Of a stretch of DNA of 64,000 nucleotides, positions 16,855 through 26,655 are shown one piece after another (position 1 is the first letter of the stretch; each line of letters starts with the position of its first letter). This stretch comes from Bacteroidales bacterium (GTDB lineage: Bacteria; Bacteroidota; Bacteroidia; Bacteroidales; VadinHA17). The stretch covers positions 1 to 64,000 of the forward strand of contig JANTGF010000001.1 of the NCBI GenBank assembly GCA_024763075.1, given 5' to 3'. The position numbers and the translations under genes were made by a program. The notes below the pieces were generated by a model. It was not told the DNA's origin. It ran no database searches and saw nothing but the letters and a program-made list of their open reading frames with translations.

Positions 16855-19617
16855 TCAATAAGGTAAGCCAAAATAAAAGTACAAGCGGCCACTGTATTGA
16901 CCGGAAGCCTTAAATGCCTGGCTTTGCGGACCCAATTCTGATGCGTCTTTAAATTTGGTTCCGATAGCAGGTATAGCATGTAAAAAGGAAATATCCCCGG
17001 CCGGCCATTTCATGGAAGTATGCCTCGGATCATCCCCATCCGGCTGTTTGTAAACCCGCATAAAAAAATCTTCCTGATCGGTAGCAATTGTGATGGCTCC
17101 ATAAGCAGTATTGAATATTACCCAACTAAAATCAGCATAGTAACCGGGGAACTCAGGATAATTCCATTTTTTCCCGGGCTGAAATTTATTGTATTGGTTT
17201 TCCCAAACACCTATGGTTTGTCCTTTCATACGGTTTTTCCATACACGATAAGGTCCTTTCCCAAGCCACTTCATATCGTAAACACAGTCTTCAGGATAAT
17301 CAAAGCTTACCCCCGGATAATCAACGTTGCCATTATAGGTGTATGTATAGTCAAGCTGAAGCCAGCCACCCGGATGGATGGTCCATTGTAATCTGTCATA
17401 ATCCGGATGCTTTTCAATATGGATTACAAGATCCTGACCTGTTTTGTCAATCTTCAGTTCTACATTATACGGTTCTGCATTATTGTTTTCCGGAACAAAC
17501 AAAGGCCCGTTTTTAAAAGGTATGATCGTGTTTCCCTGCTTTACTTCAGCCAGCATTCCGTTATTACGATCAAAAACAAAACTAAAATTGTCTGTATTTA
17601 CAACAACGGAAGTCTCTTCCTTCTTAGGAACCGGAGATGAACCACTGGTTTTGATAATTTCCTGAACCAGCTCTGCATTGGTTTTCAGTTTCCATGACCA
17701 GGTAAACAGCTCCTTGTCAGATTTGTCAAAAGCAGTTAAGGAAAGGGCATCTGCCTTTATTAATCCATCCGGTGAATCAATATGTATAAAACCCTTTTCC
17801 CGTGGAGGAACATCCGGACCGGAAATTTGCCCTGACTCAAGTAATGTACTTTCTCCGGTCATATCAGAGGGTCCGGGATATGTTTGCAGCTTCCATTCAA
17901 AGCGGCACTGATTCAGGTTGGTGAAATCATATCTGTTCTCAATCATGATCTTTCCATCAAAATCAGCCGGTAGCTGATTATTGGTCTCAACATAAACGGG
18001 GGACCATATTTCTTTAATGGTGTAAAAACTGGCTTCTTTTTCATGGAATGGTCCAAGTATCCCGTCCGGAGCATGGTTTCCGTCCGTATCTATGAAACAA
18101 TCCTTGTCAGTGCGTATAACACCCTCGTCAGCAAAGACCCACAAAAACATTCCTCCGTTCAACGGATTTCCCCATAACAGTTTCCAGTAATCATCAAGTC
18201 CTGCTCCCAAACCTCCGTCGTAAAGGCCATGAAGACTTTCAGTGGACATAAATATATCTGAACCATTGAGTATCTTTTGAGTATTCGCATAACTCTGGTA
18301 ATGTTTTGTATTAATTCCGTTAAACAGTTCCCAGGGATGGAGGACCGTACGATCTTGCGGATCATATTTGTGGAATTCATTGTCCAGCTCCGTATTCCAG
18401 CCTCCTTCATTTCCGTTATCCCAGAACAGAATGGAGGGGTGGTTCACATCTCGTTGCATCATCTCCTTTACAAGTCGTTTGCCGGTATTTGTATCGTAAG
18501 GTGGTTTTTGCCAGCCGGCCAGCTCATCCAGTACATATATACCATACTCATCACATAAATCAAGAAAATAAGTATCCGGAGGATAATGCGACATGCGCAC
18601 GGCATTCATATTCATTTCTTTCAGAAGCATTACATCATCGTAACATTCTTTTCTGCTAAGTGCCCGTCCTGAACCCGGGCGAAAACTGTGACGATCGCAA
18701 CCTTTCAGTACAATGTTCTTATCATTCAAAAAGATCCCTTTTCCCTTTCTTACTTCAATGGTCCGGAAACCAAATCTTTCACGAACAGAATGGATGATCT
18801 GATTTTTTCTGGATAATGAGATGTCAACAAAGCATAATTCAGGCGATTCGGCTGTCCATAATGGCGGCCCTGATACCATGGCACTTAGTCTGACAAGAGT
18901 GTCTCCGGCTTTTACTGAAGCGGATAATTTTTCTCCTAGACTTTTGCCGTTTGGTTGAATGATATATGTTTCAATCCGGGAAGATTTTTTTATGCCACTT
19001 AAATGAATATCAATGCTAAACTGCCCGTTAGCTTTTGCATCAATGGTAGTATGTGCGATAAACTCTTTTGGTACCGCCTTGAGATAAACCGGTCTGTAAA
19101 TTCCACCAAATACCCAGTAATCACTTCTTCTCTCAGCAAAATTCATACTTTCATTTGAGGACATCTTACTAACGGTAACTTCCAGTAAATTATTCTCTTC
19201 CGGTTTCAGGAGGCTGGTTATTTCATAATCAAAGCGGTAAAACCCTCCCTGGTGAACAGGCCCTGCAGATTGGCCGTTAATTTTTACTTCTGTATCGGTC
19301 ATGGCACCTTCAAATACAATGAAAATCCTTTTTCCTTTCCAGGAAGGTGAGGTTTTAAAGGTATGTTTATACATGCCTTTTTCATTCCCTTTGTTCTCAT
19401 CATGGCCATAATTGTATGTACCAAAGCCTTTAAGTTCCCAGTTGGAGGGGACTTCAATCTTCGACCATTCATTGGCTTTCTTTCCACCGGTTACCATAAA
19501 ATCCCATTCCACCGGATTACCACTGTCCCTTCCTGAGAGATATTTAATTTCTGTGCATTGTGAAAAACTTTGAAGGATAAGAGATATAAAAAAGAGTGAT
19601 AAGATCAGTTTTTTCAT
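16855..19617 (-). CDS. GH2 beta-galactosidase-like hydrolase
   Basis: A 920-residue exported protein with signal MKKLILSLFFISLILQSFSQ. Domains: sugar-binding jelly roll (about 30-185), Ig-like domain (185-285), TIM barrel (285-580), DUF4981-like domain and the beta-galactosidase small-chain domain (about 640-920). The acid/base Glu404 lies in WDNGNEGGW and the nucleophile Glu460 in FMSTESLHG; RMSHYPPD matches the usual NxVRxSHYPP strand. Sequence supports a beta-galactosidase-type enzyme; GH2 beta-glucuronidase or other aglycone preference cannot be excluded. Adjacent to GH78, it likely trims the chain after rhamnose is removed. Confidence 0.9.
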   Translation of the reverse strand: MKKLILSLFFISLILQSFSQCTEIKYLSGRDSGNPVEWDFMVTGGKKANEWSKIEVPSNWELKGFGTYNYGHDENKGNEKGMYKHTFKTSPSWKGKRIFIVFEGAMTDTEVKINGQSAGPVHQGGFYRFDYEITSLLKPEENNLLEVTVSKMSSNESMNFAERRSDYWVFGGIYRPVYLKAVPKEFIAHTTIDAKANGQFSIDIHLSGIKKSSRIETYIIQPNGKSLGEKLSASVKAGDTLVRLSAMVSGPPLWTAESPELCFVDISLSRKNQIIHSVRERFGFRTIEVRKGKGIFLNDKNIVLKGCDRHSFRPGSGRALSRKECYDDVMLLKEMNMNAVRMSHYPPDTYFLDLCDEYGIYVLDELAGWQKPPYDTNTGKRLVKEMMQRDVNHPSILFWDNGNEGGWNTELDNEFHKYDPQDRTVLHPWELFNGINTKHYQSYANTQKILNGSDIFMSTESLHGLYDGGLGAGLDDYWKLLWGNPLNGGMFLWVFADEGVIRTDKDCFIDTDGNHAPDGILGPFHEKEASFYTIKEIWSPVYVETNNQLPADFDGKIMIENRYDFTNLNQCRFEWKLQTYPGPSDMTGESTLLESGQISGPDVPPREKGFIHIDSPDGLIKADALSLTAFDKSDKELFTWSWKLKTNAELVQEIIKTSGSSPVPKKEETSVVVNTDNFSFVFDRNNGMLAEVKQGNTIIPFKNGPLFVPENNNAEPYNVELKIDKTGQDLVIHIEKHPDYDRLQWTIHPGGWLQLDYTYTYNGNVDYPGVSFDYPEDCVYDMKWLGKGPYRVWKNRMKGQTIGVWENQYNKFQPGKKWNYPEFPGYYADFSWVIFNTAYGAITIATDQEDFFMRVYKQPDGDDPRHTSMKWPAGDISFLHAIPAIGTKFKDASELGPQSQAFKASGQYSGRLYFYFGLPY

Positions 19618-19666
19618 TAGTTATACTTTAGTATTAAAATAACGAAGTTATATTTTTTAAAGAATA

Positions 19667-21667
19667 CTATCGTTTAAAATATTTATAATTTGCCGGTTTC
19701 TGTTGCCCGGAAGTTGTCATTGTGGATGTTACATTAAAGCTTGTTCGTTGCCAGTAAAAATATGCCCCGGTTTCAGTACCGACAAGCAAATCGGGAATTC
19801 CATCTTTGTTCCAGTCGCAAACTGCAGGTCCGTTGGTATGGCCCATTAGTATCCTTGAAATGGCCCGGCCCATATATTGCAGCACCATTTTACCATCTTT
19901 CATTCCCCTGTTTTTCATCCAGTCAACCGCTGGTTTTGATGAAAATATCAGATCTTCCAGTCCATCGCCGTCCCAGTCGGCAAAAGCTATTTTAAGTCTT
20001 CCGTTGCTGCTTCCTTTTCTCTGATTCAGAAGAACCGCTTCACCTGATTCATAAATAAAGTTTCTTTGAGCTCCCGTCAGGTACAAATTTCCCTCTGAGT
20101 CTTTAAATCTGAGATAAACAGCCAGATATCCCTCATAATCAAGCATTATCAGATCATTTAAGCCGTCTTTATTAAAGTCCATGATCAAAGGTGAGGTTCT
20201 CCAGGGTGCAAGTAATTCATTTTCTTTGGCTTTACCGGGAACCCAGTCGGGTTTTTGTGGTTTTCCTTTCCAGCGGACTTCTATAGGTTTTGCTTCCGCC
20301 AATGCAGGATGTTCTGGATTTCCGGTGTTTTCAAACCAGAGAACATTCCCGTTATGGTGGTTCACAATGATATCAGGGAGATTGTCTTCGTTCCAGAAAC
20401 CAACATCAATGGTGGTATAGCCCCAGTTTGCTCCCCTGGGCAGAATTCTTATTTCTTTTCCATCGGCTTTTAGAAGTTGAGGAGCTGCCCATTTTGGAAT
20501 ATCCCCACCCAGATTTTTTATAAAACCAATGGATCCCAGACCATTACCACTTATAATGTCATCTTTTCCGTCGTGGTCCCAGTCAAAAACTCTGGGGCAG
20601 GTTAAAGCACCGAAATCCACAAATTTAGCTTCCTGCTGAAAAAATACAGGAGGTAAAAATTCAGGAATTCCGTTTTTCACTTTTCCTGTATTCTTAATAA
20701 ATGAAATCTTACCATCCTCGTCACCGGCAATCAGATCTGTATAACCATCCTTATTCCAGTCAATGGCAGTTGCCTTCACTGCCTCACCATATCTTGAAAC
20801 CATCTTTATTATTTCCCCGTTGCAGGTAAGGTTTTTTCCTTTGGTATATCTGTATTTTGTTGGTGTACCGGTATTTTCAAAATAAATGAAATCAGCAAAG
20901 TCCCCGATTGCTATGAAGTCGATATCGCCATCTTTGTCAAAATCAGCCAGTGATGTTTCCATTCTGAGATGGTTTCCAACAGGCTTACCATTTTCATTAT
21001 TGATTTTAACGGGATTCATATAATCAGGATTCTCGTTTGTTCCTGAGTTTTTGAAGAAGAGCAAATAACTCCCAGATTTACGCGTGGCCAGCCCGCATAA
21101 TAAATCAAATAATCCATCATGGTCGAAGTCGATCATTTTCCATGAATTGTATTTTGTATCTTTGATATGCGTACTGGCGGCTACCGGCATATCATTTTTA
21201 TCCCAAAAAACATTTTGGGGTACATCTTTATAAATTAATAGCTGATCGTTAACCCGGTCCGGGGTTAAAACATGGGTATGACCATTAAGCTTAGATACTT
21301 CAAAGCACATTCCGTCAAAACCCTGCCGAAAACGTTCGGTAGAAACTTTCATTCTATATCTGAAAACGGGCAGGTCAACATTTCCACTGATATTTTCAAA
21401 ATAAAACACACCGGATTCAACATAACTTCCGGATTCTGATATCAGCAGGTCATAATCTCCATCCCCGTCAAAATCCATAGGCATGGGATCAGATTTAAAA
21501 CCTACATCAAGGTCCACCAGTAAACCCGGGTTATTGTATTCGAGTTTTGAAATTCCATATTGATAAGGATTATATGTTGCTTCAGGTTTGTTACTATTGC
21601 ATGAGTTGAAGGACAAAATCATCAATACGGTTGCTATTACATAAGTAATTGATTTTTCAGGTTTCAT
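19667..21667 (-). CDS. VCBS/FG-GAP repeat lipoprotein, copy 2 of tandem pair
   Basis: A 666-residue lipoprotein (signal ending SFNSCNSNK). At least six FG-GAP-like blades carry calcium-type Asp-rich loops: DFDGDGDYDLLISESG, DFDHDGLFDLLCG, DFDKDGDIDFIAIGD, DWNKDGYTDLIAGDEDG, DWDHDGKDDIISGNG, DWNKDGIPDLLVGTETG. This is a propeller fold of 7 or so blades. It is about a third to half identical by eye to the neighbouring gene, with matching order of motifs, so the pair arose by duplication. Its ATG overlaps the stop of that gene by 4 bp. A glycan-binding or lyase role is inference. Confidence 0.85.
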   Translation of the reverse strand: MKPEKSITYVIATVLMILSFNSCNSNKPEATYNPYQYGISKLEYNNPGLLVDLDVGFKSDPMPMDFDGDGDYDLLISESGSYVESGVFYFENISGNVDLPVFRYRMKVSTERFRQGFDGMCFEVSKLNGHTHVLTPDRVNDQLLIYKDVPQNVFWDKNDMPVAASTHIKDTKYNSWKMIDFDHDGLFDLLCGLATRKSGSYLLFFKNSGTNENPDYMNPVKINNENGKPVGNHLRMETSLADFDKDGDIDFIAIGDFADFIYFENTGTPTKYRYTKGKNLTCNGEIIKMVSRYGEAVKATAIDWNKDGYTDLIAGDEDGKISFIKNTGKVKNGIPEFLPPVFFQQEAKFVDFGALTCPRVFDWDHDGKDDIISGNGLGSIGFIKNLGGDIPKWAAPQLLKADGKEIRILPRGANWGYTTIDVGFWNEDNLPDIIVNHHNGNVLWFENTGNPEHPALAEAKPIEVRWKGKPQKPDWVPGKAKENELLAPWRTSPLIMDFNKDGLNDLIMLDYEGYLAVYLRFKDSEGNLYLTGAQRNFIYESGEAVLLNQRKGSSNGRLKIAFADWDGDGLEDLIFSSKPAVDWMKNRGMKDGKMVLQYMGRAISRILMGHTNGPAVCDWNKDGIPDLLVGTETGAYFYWQRTSFNVTSTMTTSGQQKPANYKYFKR

Positions 21668-23601
21668 TTTTTAGTTTTTACTGAGTTTTGCATTTCTTCC
21701 CAGGATGCCCGGGGGATATAATAGAAAAATCCATCTTCGGCTCCGGTTAACAGATCGGGAATACCATCTTTGTTCCAGTCAACTGTGGTAGGAGAGGTGG
21801 AGTGGCCACCCAATACAACAGAAGTGAGATTTCCAATATATTTGAATATAAAATGTTCATTATTCCCTGTATTTCTGTACAGTGCCGTATTGATGGTATT
21901 AATAAGTAAGTCATAATCACCGTCATTGTCCCAGTCCACAAAATCAATTTTTCTTCTTCCACTTTTCCCTGCTCTTTTTTCATTGAGTTGCAAGGGATTT
22001 CCTTTTTCATCAAAGAATACCCTTTTCCCCGGTTTAAGAAGGAGGTGGTTGTCTTTTTTTATTCTTTCAAAAAAGCTCAAATATCCCTGGTGGTCGATAA
22101 CAATCAAATCATTCAATCCATCTTTGTTAAGGTCCAGAACAACAGGCCGGGTTCTCCATTGCACTACAAGGTTTCCAGGCTCAGGATCCCACCAGTTCCA
22201 TTCCGGTTTTGGTGGAGTTCCCTGCCAGTCCACTTTAATATTCCCGGGTTCACTCAGTTTTGGCTGGATCCGTGTACCGGTATTTTGCAGCCATTGTATC
22301 TTCCCAATGATGCTGTTAAAAACAATATCTGGCAACCCATCCATATTCCAGTCAGCTACGTAAGGTACGGTATAGCCCCATTTTGCTTCTGCCGGGCCCT
22401 GGATGGACAGATTTTTTCCGGCCATAATTCTAAAAACAGAGTCTCCGGCTTTTAATCTTTTTGGTCCTGCCCATTTTGGATTGCTATTTCCTCCCTGGTT
22501 TTCGATCCATTCAATAAAACCGGCTGTATTTCCGGTAATAATGTCTTCATCTCCATCCCCGTCCCAGTCAAAACTGCAGGGTGTGGACAGGGCACCGCAT
22601 TTTACATATTCTGCTTTTTGTTTAAAATAAACCGGTTCTGCCAGTATGGGTTTGCTTTCAATATCCAGGCCGGTATTCTCAATGAATACAACACGTCCGT
22701 CTTCCTTGCCAACAATAAGGTCGAAATCATTATCATTGTCCCAGTCAAAAACAACCACCTCAGGCATTTCCAGTTCAAGATGTAGTATTTCTCCATTTAC
22801 CTTCAGGAATTTCCCTTTTGCGTAAACAGGCTTTGTTCGTGTTCCGGTATTCTCAAAAAAGGTGATTTTATCCAGAAATTCTCCGCAAATAAGATCCAGG
22901 TCCCCATCATCATCCCAGTCAATAAGATTTGGTGATGGCCAGCCATATAAATCAATTGGTTTATTGTTGGCAAAAATCTGTTGGGTTTTCCCGTATTTTG
23001 GTTTTTGATTCGTTCCGTAATTTTTCACCCAGTAAATTCTTCCATGAAGGGGTCCATTTGTCCAGTTGCCTTTTTCATCGTAAGCATCATCCCATCCATA
23101 TTCTCTCCAGTCACTGGCACCCATATAAAGATCATTTATGCCATCACCATCGTAGTCGGCTATTTTCCATTGATTTGCACGGCCATTATAAAAATCTTGT
23201 TTGTATTTTATTTTCACAGGGTTATTAAAAAGTTGATTTTGAAAATCATAATAAACAATCCCTGGTGCAAGTGCCACAGCCTTTCCATTCAGATAGGAAA
23301 CAGTTAGTTTCTTTTTGCCCTCAGCAATTCGTTTTCCTGGTAAAAAGATGTCATTTCCTTCATTTTCAAAAAAATACAGTCCATTTGAGGGCTTGTCGGT
23401 GGAGGTTGCTAGTAGATCATTATCACCGTCATTATCCCAGTCAACCGGAATAGGGTTTGCCCAGAGGCCTACTCCAAGATCAACAATAAGATTCGGATTA
23501 TTGTATTTTAAACGTACATCTGCAGGCCTTTTCTTATCTTTAATTTTTGTAAAGCATAAAAATGATAGAGCTAAAAACAGTAGAAGGGTTGTAAGCTTCA
23601 T
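21664..23601 (-). CDS. VCBS/FG-GAP repeat exported protein, copy 1 of tandem pair
   Basis: A 645-residue protein with a short signal (MKLTTLLLFLALSFLCFTK). Blade loops include DWDNDGDNDLLATSTDKPS, DYDGDGINDLYMGASDW, DWDDDGDLDLICGEF, DWDNDNDFDLIVGKEDG, DWDGDGDEDIITGNTAG, DWNMDGLPDIVFNS, DLNKDGLNDLIVIDHQG and DWNKDGIPDLLTGAEDG. The phrase VDLGVGLWANPIPVDWDNDG at the start parallels VDLDVGFKSDPMPMDFDGDG of the other copy. Unlike its twin it lacks a clear lipobox, so the two may sit in different compartments. No catalytic residues are evident. Confidence 0.85.
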   Translation of the reverse strand: MKLTTLLLFLALSFLCFTKIKDKKRPADVRLKYNNPNLIVDLGVGLWANPIPVDWDNDGDNDLLATSTDKPSNGLYFFENEGNDIFLPGKRIAEGKKKLTVSYLNGKAVALAPGIVYYDFQNQLFNNPVKIKYKQDFYNGRANQWKIADYDGDGINDLYMGASDWREYGWDDAYDEKGNWTNGPLHGRIYWVKNYGTNQKPKYGKTQQIFANNKPIDLYGWPSPNLIDWDDDGDLDLICGEFLDKITFFENTGTRTKPVYAKGKFLKVNGEILHLELEMPEVVVFDWDNDNDFDLIVGKEDGRVVFIENTGLDIESKPILAEPVYFKQKAEYVKCGALSTPCSFDWDGDGDEDIITGNTAGFIEWIENQGGNSNPKWAGPKRLKAGDSVFRIMAGKNLSIQGPAEAKWGYTVPYVADWNMDGLPDIVFNSIIGKIQWLQNTGTRIQPKLSEPGNIKVDWQGTPPKPEWNWWDPEPGNLVVQWRTRPVVLDLNKDGLNDLIVIDHQGYLSFFERIKKDNHLLLKPGKRVFFDEKGNPLQLNEKRAGKSGRRKIDFVDWDNDGDYDLLINTINTALYRNTGNNEHFIFKYIGNLTSVVLGGHSTSPTTVDWNKDGIPDLLTGAEDGFFYYIPRASWEEMQNSVKTKK

Positions 23602-23638
23602 ATTAGAAATATTTGTTTTTCAATTCATTTTTTTGTCT

Positions 23639-25828
23639 TTATTTAATCAGGCCATGATAACGGGCCATGTAATAGGGCAGAAGATACATGGTGCCTTCAT
23701 TTTCAGAATATCCGCTTCCTTCAGTTGCATCAAGGACAAAACCATCCCTGTCAAGCCTGACATGACATCGTTCGTCAATGGGAAGTGCTTTCCCGTCAAT
23801 ATGCCAGCCTGTTTTTTGCAGGTTTTCCACGGCATATTCAAATGTATTATCCGGCCGCTCAGGATTTACAGGCCTCCAGCCTTCATTTACGACCTGTCCC
23901 GGTGTCGGATCAAAAACGATATCCAGCCTGTGCCGGTTGTCCATTCTGTACCCGATTAAATCAAGGGGTAGTTTTTGTAATGTCTCAAGAATATCCTCTG
24001 TTTTATAATCTGTCTTATATAACTCCCGGGAGGTAAATTCTGCATAGTTACCCGCATTTGTAAAAACCTTTCCCGTATTATATGTTCCTTTATCTACCAA
24101 AGCATTGAATTTAATTGCCTGAGCGGCATAAAGTGTATTCCAGAAAGCACTCTTCTGTTTACTGATATGCAACCATGCATTTTCCAGGCTTTCCCTGTAC
24201 ATCATTATCAGTTCGGGATCATCTTCATAATTCAGCAGGCCATACATACTCATCAGACAAAGATTGTTATCCCAGGGGACAACATCTTCCGGCGGGAAAT
24301 ACATTTTGGACAGCATGGCGTTGATGTGGTAATTGTATTTATCACGCAGCATTTTAGCAGTTTTCTGATATTCAGGGTTTTTTGTAATATGGTAAGCAAC
24401 ATTCAGGAACGAAAGCATCATCATGGAGTTTAATCCTCTTTGATCCCAACCCCAGACTGAATTCAGAAATTCCGGTGAGAAATTTGCCCATCTAGTTGGT
24501 TTTCCGTCGTGATCCTGCAAATACAATCCATGCCTGATTAGATGATCAGTGATATCTCCAACTACTTCCCTGACCTGTTGTTTTTCTTCTTCAGTATCTG
24601 CAACCAAGTCATAATAAATTCCATAGAAAAAATAATGTCCGGCCAATTCATCCGAGCTTGTATCACATTTCCACAGGTATTTTCCATCTTTACTCTTTAC
24701 AAACCGGGGTACAATATCTTTCCAAAAAGGATCTTCCTTTTGTTTCCGGATGTTATATTCATGGCTATACTGTTCATTTACCGGTTCCGGCCAGTCAAGC
24801 GGGATAATAACTCTTGCGGGGAATCCTTTCTCATGCGTAATATCTACCAGCCATTTACAAGCCTCAAAACTTCTTAAGGCGAGTTTCTTTGCATCCGGAC
24901 TTCCGGTTACAGCATAACGAAATGCCTGAGCAGACCCATACATAGCGGTGTACATCCCGTCATTATCTGAGATAGCTGGTTCCCATGAGTTGACATCATA
25001 ACGGATGTTTAATTTATTCTGGGCAATAAAACCCATCCGGTTGTGCCGGGATTCAACCTGAGCTGTAAAAATACCTGCTTTTTCTTCCAGGCTCAAAGGC
25101 TGAAAAGTAATCCGGCTAATCCCTTTGTTTGTAGCAAACCAGGTAGTCCCGTCTTTCCCTGTAAAAATATCGTTTACATGATCATCCGGTAACCATCTTC
25201 GGCTGAAACGATAGTAAAACTTTTCTCCATCTGCTCTGATAGCACCCTTCATCGTTCCAAACCAGACAGAACCATCAGGAGCTTTTGATATGCATGTAAA
25301 ATATTTAAACGGAAGTCCTTCTTTTCCTGTAAACAATTTCCATTGTCCGTCATATAAATAACCCACACCTTCGTTTGAACCAAACCATAGCCTGCCTTTT
25401 GTATCAACCTGCATTACGGAAACATTTGACAATTTCCAACTGTAATTATTGTCGGCAGGAAATATTTCAGTCCATTCATCTTTTATCTTCCCCTTAATAA
25501 ACAATCCGTCTTTTTTCCCTACATAGACTTTATTCCGGTATTCAGTACGGGATAAAACCTCCTCATTTTTTTTCTTTTTAGGTGAATTCAAAGGGTTTTT
25601 AGAAATTAATTTCCACCAATCACTTTCATATTTATAAGTTCCCGTGTTTGAAACAGCAATTATATTTCCTGTTTTATCTGTTTTTACACTAGAAAATGAT
25701 GTTTCCGGAATTCCTCTGTCCGATGTAAAAACAGTGGCAACTTCCTGTAGAAACTTTTCATTGCTGTTGGGTTGGGCAAAAAGAGATGAAGAAAAGAACA
25801 GAAAAGTAAGTGGAGTTATAAGCTTCAT
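23639..25828 (-). CDS. Propeller plus helical-toroid protein, paralogue A
   Basis: A 729-residue exported protein (signal MKLITPLTFLFFSSSLFAQ). Residues about 30-245 are Reg_prop/ligand-type propeller repeats (GRLWFGSNEGVGYLYDGQW, GSVWFGTMKGAIRADGEKF, GTTWFATNKGI). No kinase or DNA-binding domain follows, so it is not a sensor. Residues about 250-729 are all-helical and look like an (alpha/alpha) toroid: DNDGMYTAMY (288-297), SSDELAGH (391-398), WANFSPEFLN, MSMYGLLNYEDDPE, PLDLIGYRMDNRHRLD (621-636) and a YMARYHGL end. Two more copies lie at 29341-31551 and 34273-36465. The acidic, SSDE..GH and W..DN.R.D positions are shared by all three and are candidate catalytic or binding residues. Confidence 0.8.
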   Translation of the reverse strand: MKLITPLTFLFFSSSLFAQPNSNEKFLQEVATVFTSDRGIPETSFSSVKTDKTGNIIAVSNTGTYKYESDWWKLISKNPLNSPKKKKNEEVLSRTEYRNKVYVGKKDGLFIKGKIKDEWTEIFPADNNYSWKLSNVSVMQVDTKGRLWFGSNEGVGYLYDGQWKLFTGKEGLPFKYFTCISKAPDGSVWFGTMKGAIRADGEKFYYRFSRRWLPDDHVNDIFTGKDGTTWFATNKGISRITFQPLSLEEKAGIFTAQVESRHNRMGFIAQNKLNIRYDVNSWEPAISDNDGMYTAMYGSAQAFRYAVTGSPDAKKLALRSFEACKWLVDITHEKGFPARVIIPLDWPEPVNEQYSHEYNIRKQKEDPFWKDIVPRFVKSKDGKYLWKCDTSSDELAGHYFFYGIYYDLVADTEEEKQQVREVVGDITDHLIRHGLYLQDHDGKPTRWANFSPEFLNSVWGWDQRGLNSMMMLSFLNVAYHITKNPEYQKTAKMLRDKYNYHINAMLSKMYFPPEDVVPWDNNLCLMSMYGLLNYEDDPELIMMYRESLENAWLHISKQKSAFWNTLYAAQAIKFNALVDKGTYNTGKVFTNAGNYAEFTSRELYKTDYKTEDILETLQKLPLDLIGYRMDNRHRLDIVFDPTPGQVVNEGWRPVNPERPDNTFEYAVENLQKTGWHIDGKALPIDERCHVRLDRDGFVLDATEGSGYSENEGTMYLLPYYMARYHGLIK

Positions 25829-25837
25829 AATTAATTA

Positions 25838-26644
25838 TTATATAGTTACTGTGTCATTTCCGGAAACAGTGAAATTATCATTTAATTCAGATTTAATTGA
25901 GGAGATATCATCTCTGAGTTTTTTACCAAACAAAGTAAGGTCAGAGCTGTGTAAGATAATATTAATGCCTTCTTTAGCCCATCTGACCTGATGGACGGGT
26001 TCCTCAGGAAGATGAATGCCTACTCCTATGTTTCTTTTATTACATTCGTGAATAATTTGTTTTACTCTTTTCACGAAAACCGGATGGGTGTATTCTTCAG
26101 GGTGTCCAATGCTGCAGGAGAGGTCATGTGGGCCAATGATCACACCATCAAGCCCGGAAACTGAAAGTATTTTTTGTAAATGATCAATTGCGGTTTGACT
26201 TTCTATATTAATGAATAAAAGATTATTTTTACATCTGTTAGTGATATAGTTTTCTAATTTTTTATCTAACATTTCATCTCCATTCAGAATATGTTGAAGT
26301 TTTTCCCCCTTTAGTGGGCGGTATTTTACAGCGCCTACCAGATTCTTTACCTGTTCAGAAGATTCCACATAAGGTGCCAGTATTGCAGATGCTCCCCCGT
26401 CCAGAGTTGTACAGGCAAGGTTGGGATCAGGATAAGCTATCCGTACCATTGTAGGAATCCCGGAAGCTGAATAAAATGCACACATATTAGCGATAGTTTC
26501 CCGGCCAAGTGGAATATGTTCTGTATCCAGGAATACAAAATCAAGGTTTGCCTGTCTTGCAACTCCAACCCACAAAGGTGAAGGTGAAATTATGGCAGTT
26601 CCATAGATTCTATGACCTAATTGTAATTTTTCTTTTAAATTCAT
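25838..26644 (-). CDS. HpcH/HpaI-family aldolase (2-keto-3-deoxy-sugar-acid type)
   Basis: A 268-residue cytoplasmic class II aldolase. The N-terminal YGTAIISPSPLWVGVARQAN and FVFLDTEHIPLGRE correspond to the start and the metal/base region of HpaI, RhmA and GarL; IGPHDLSCSIGHPEEYTHP carries the usual metal and substrate loop (GPxDLSxSxG). Family members cleave 4-hydroxy-2-oxo acids to pyruvate and an aldehyde; 2-keto-3-deoxy-L-rhamnonate aldolase (RhmA) is one. With a GH78 rhamnosidase in the same run, rhamnonate-derived substrates are plausible. No rhamnose or rhamnonate dehydrogenase or dehydratase is seen in the window. It lies 9 bp upstream of propeller-toroid A. Confidence 0.85.
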   Translation of the reverse strand: MNLKEKLQLGHRIYGTAIISPSPLWVGVARQANLDFVFLDTEHIPLGRETIANMCAFYSASGIPTMVRIAYPDPNLACTTLDGGASAILAPYVESSEQVKNLVGAVKYRPLKGEKLQHILNGDEMLDKKLENYITNRCKNNLLFINIESQTAIDHLQKILSVSGLDGVIIGPHDLSCSIGHPEEYTHPVFVKRVKQIIHECNKRNIGVGIHLPEEPVHQVRWAKEGINIILHSSDLTLFGKKLRDDISSIKSELNDNFTVSGNDTVTI

Positions 26645-26655
26645 CTTCGACTGAT

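Noticed and set aside
23315-23959. 214-codon plus-strand ORF, one of many frames antisense to the island genes
   Set aside because: Opposite strand of two well-supported minus-strand genes; its residues show no domain.
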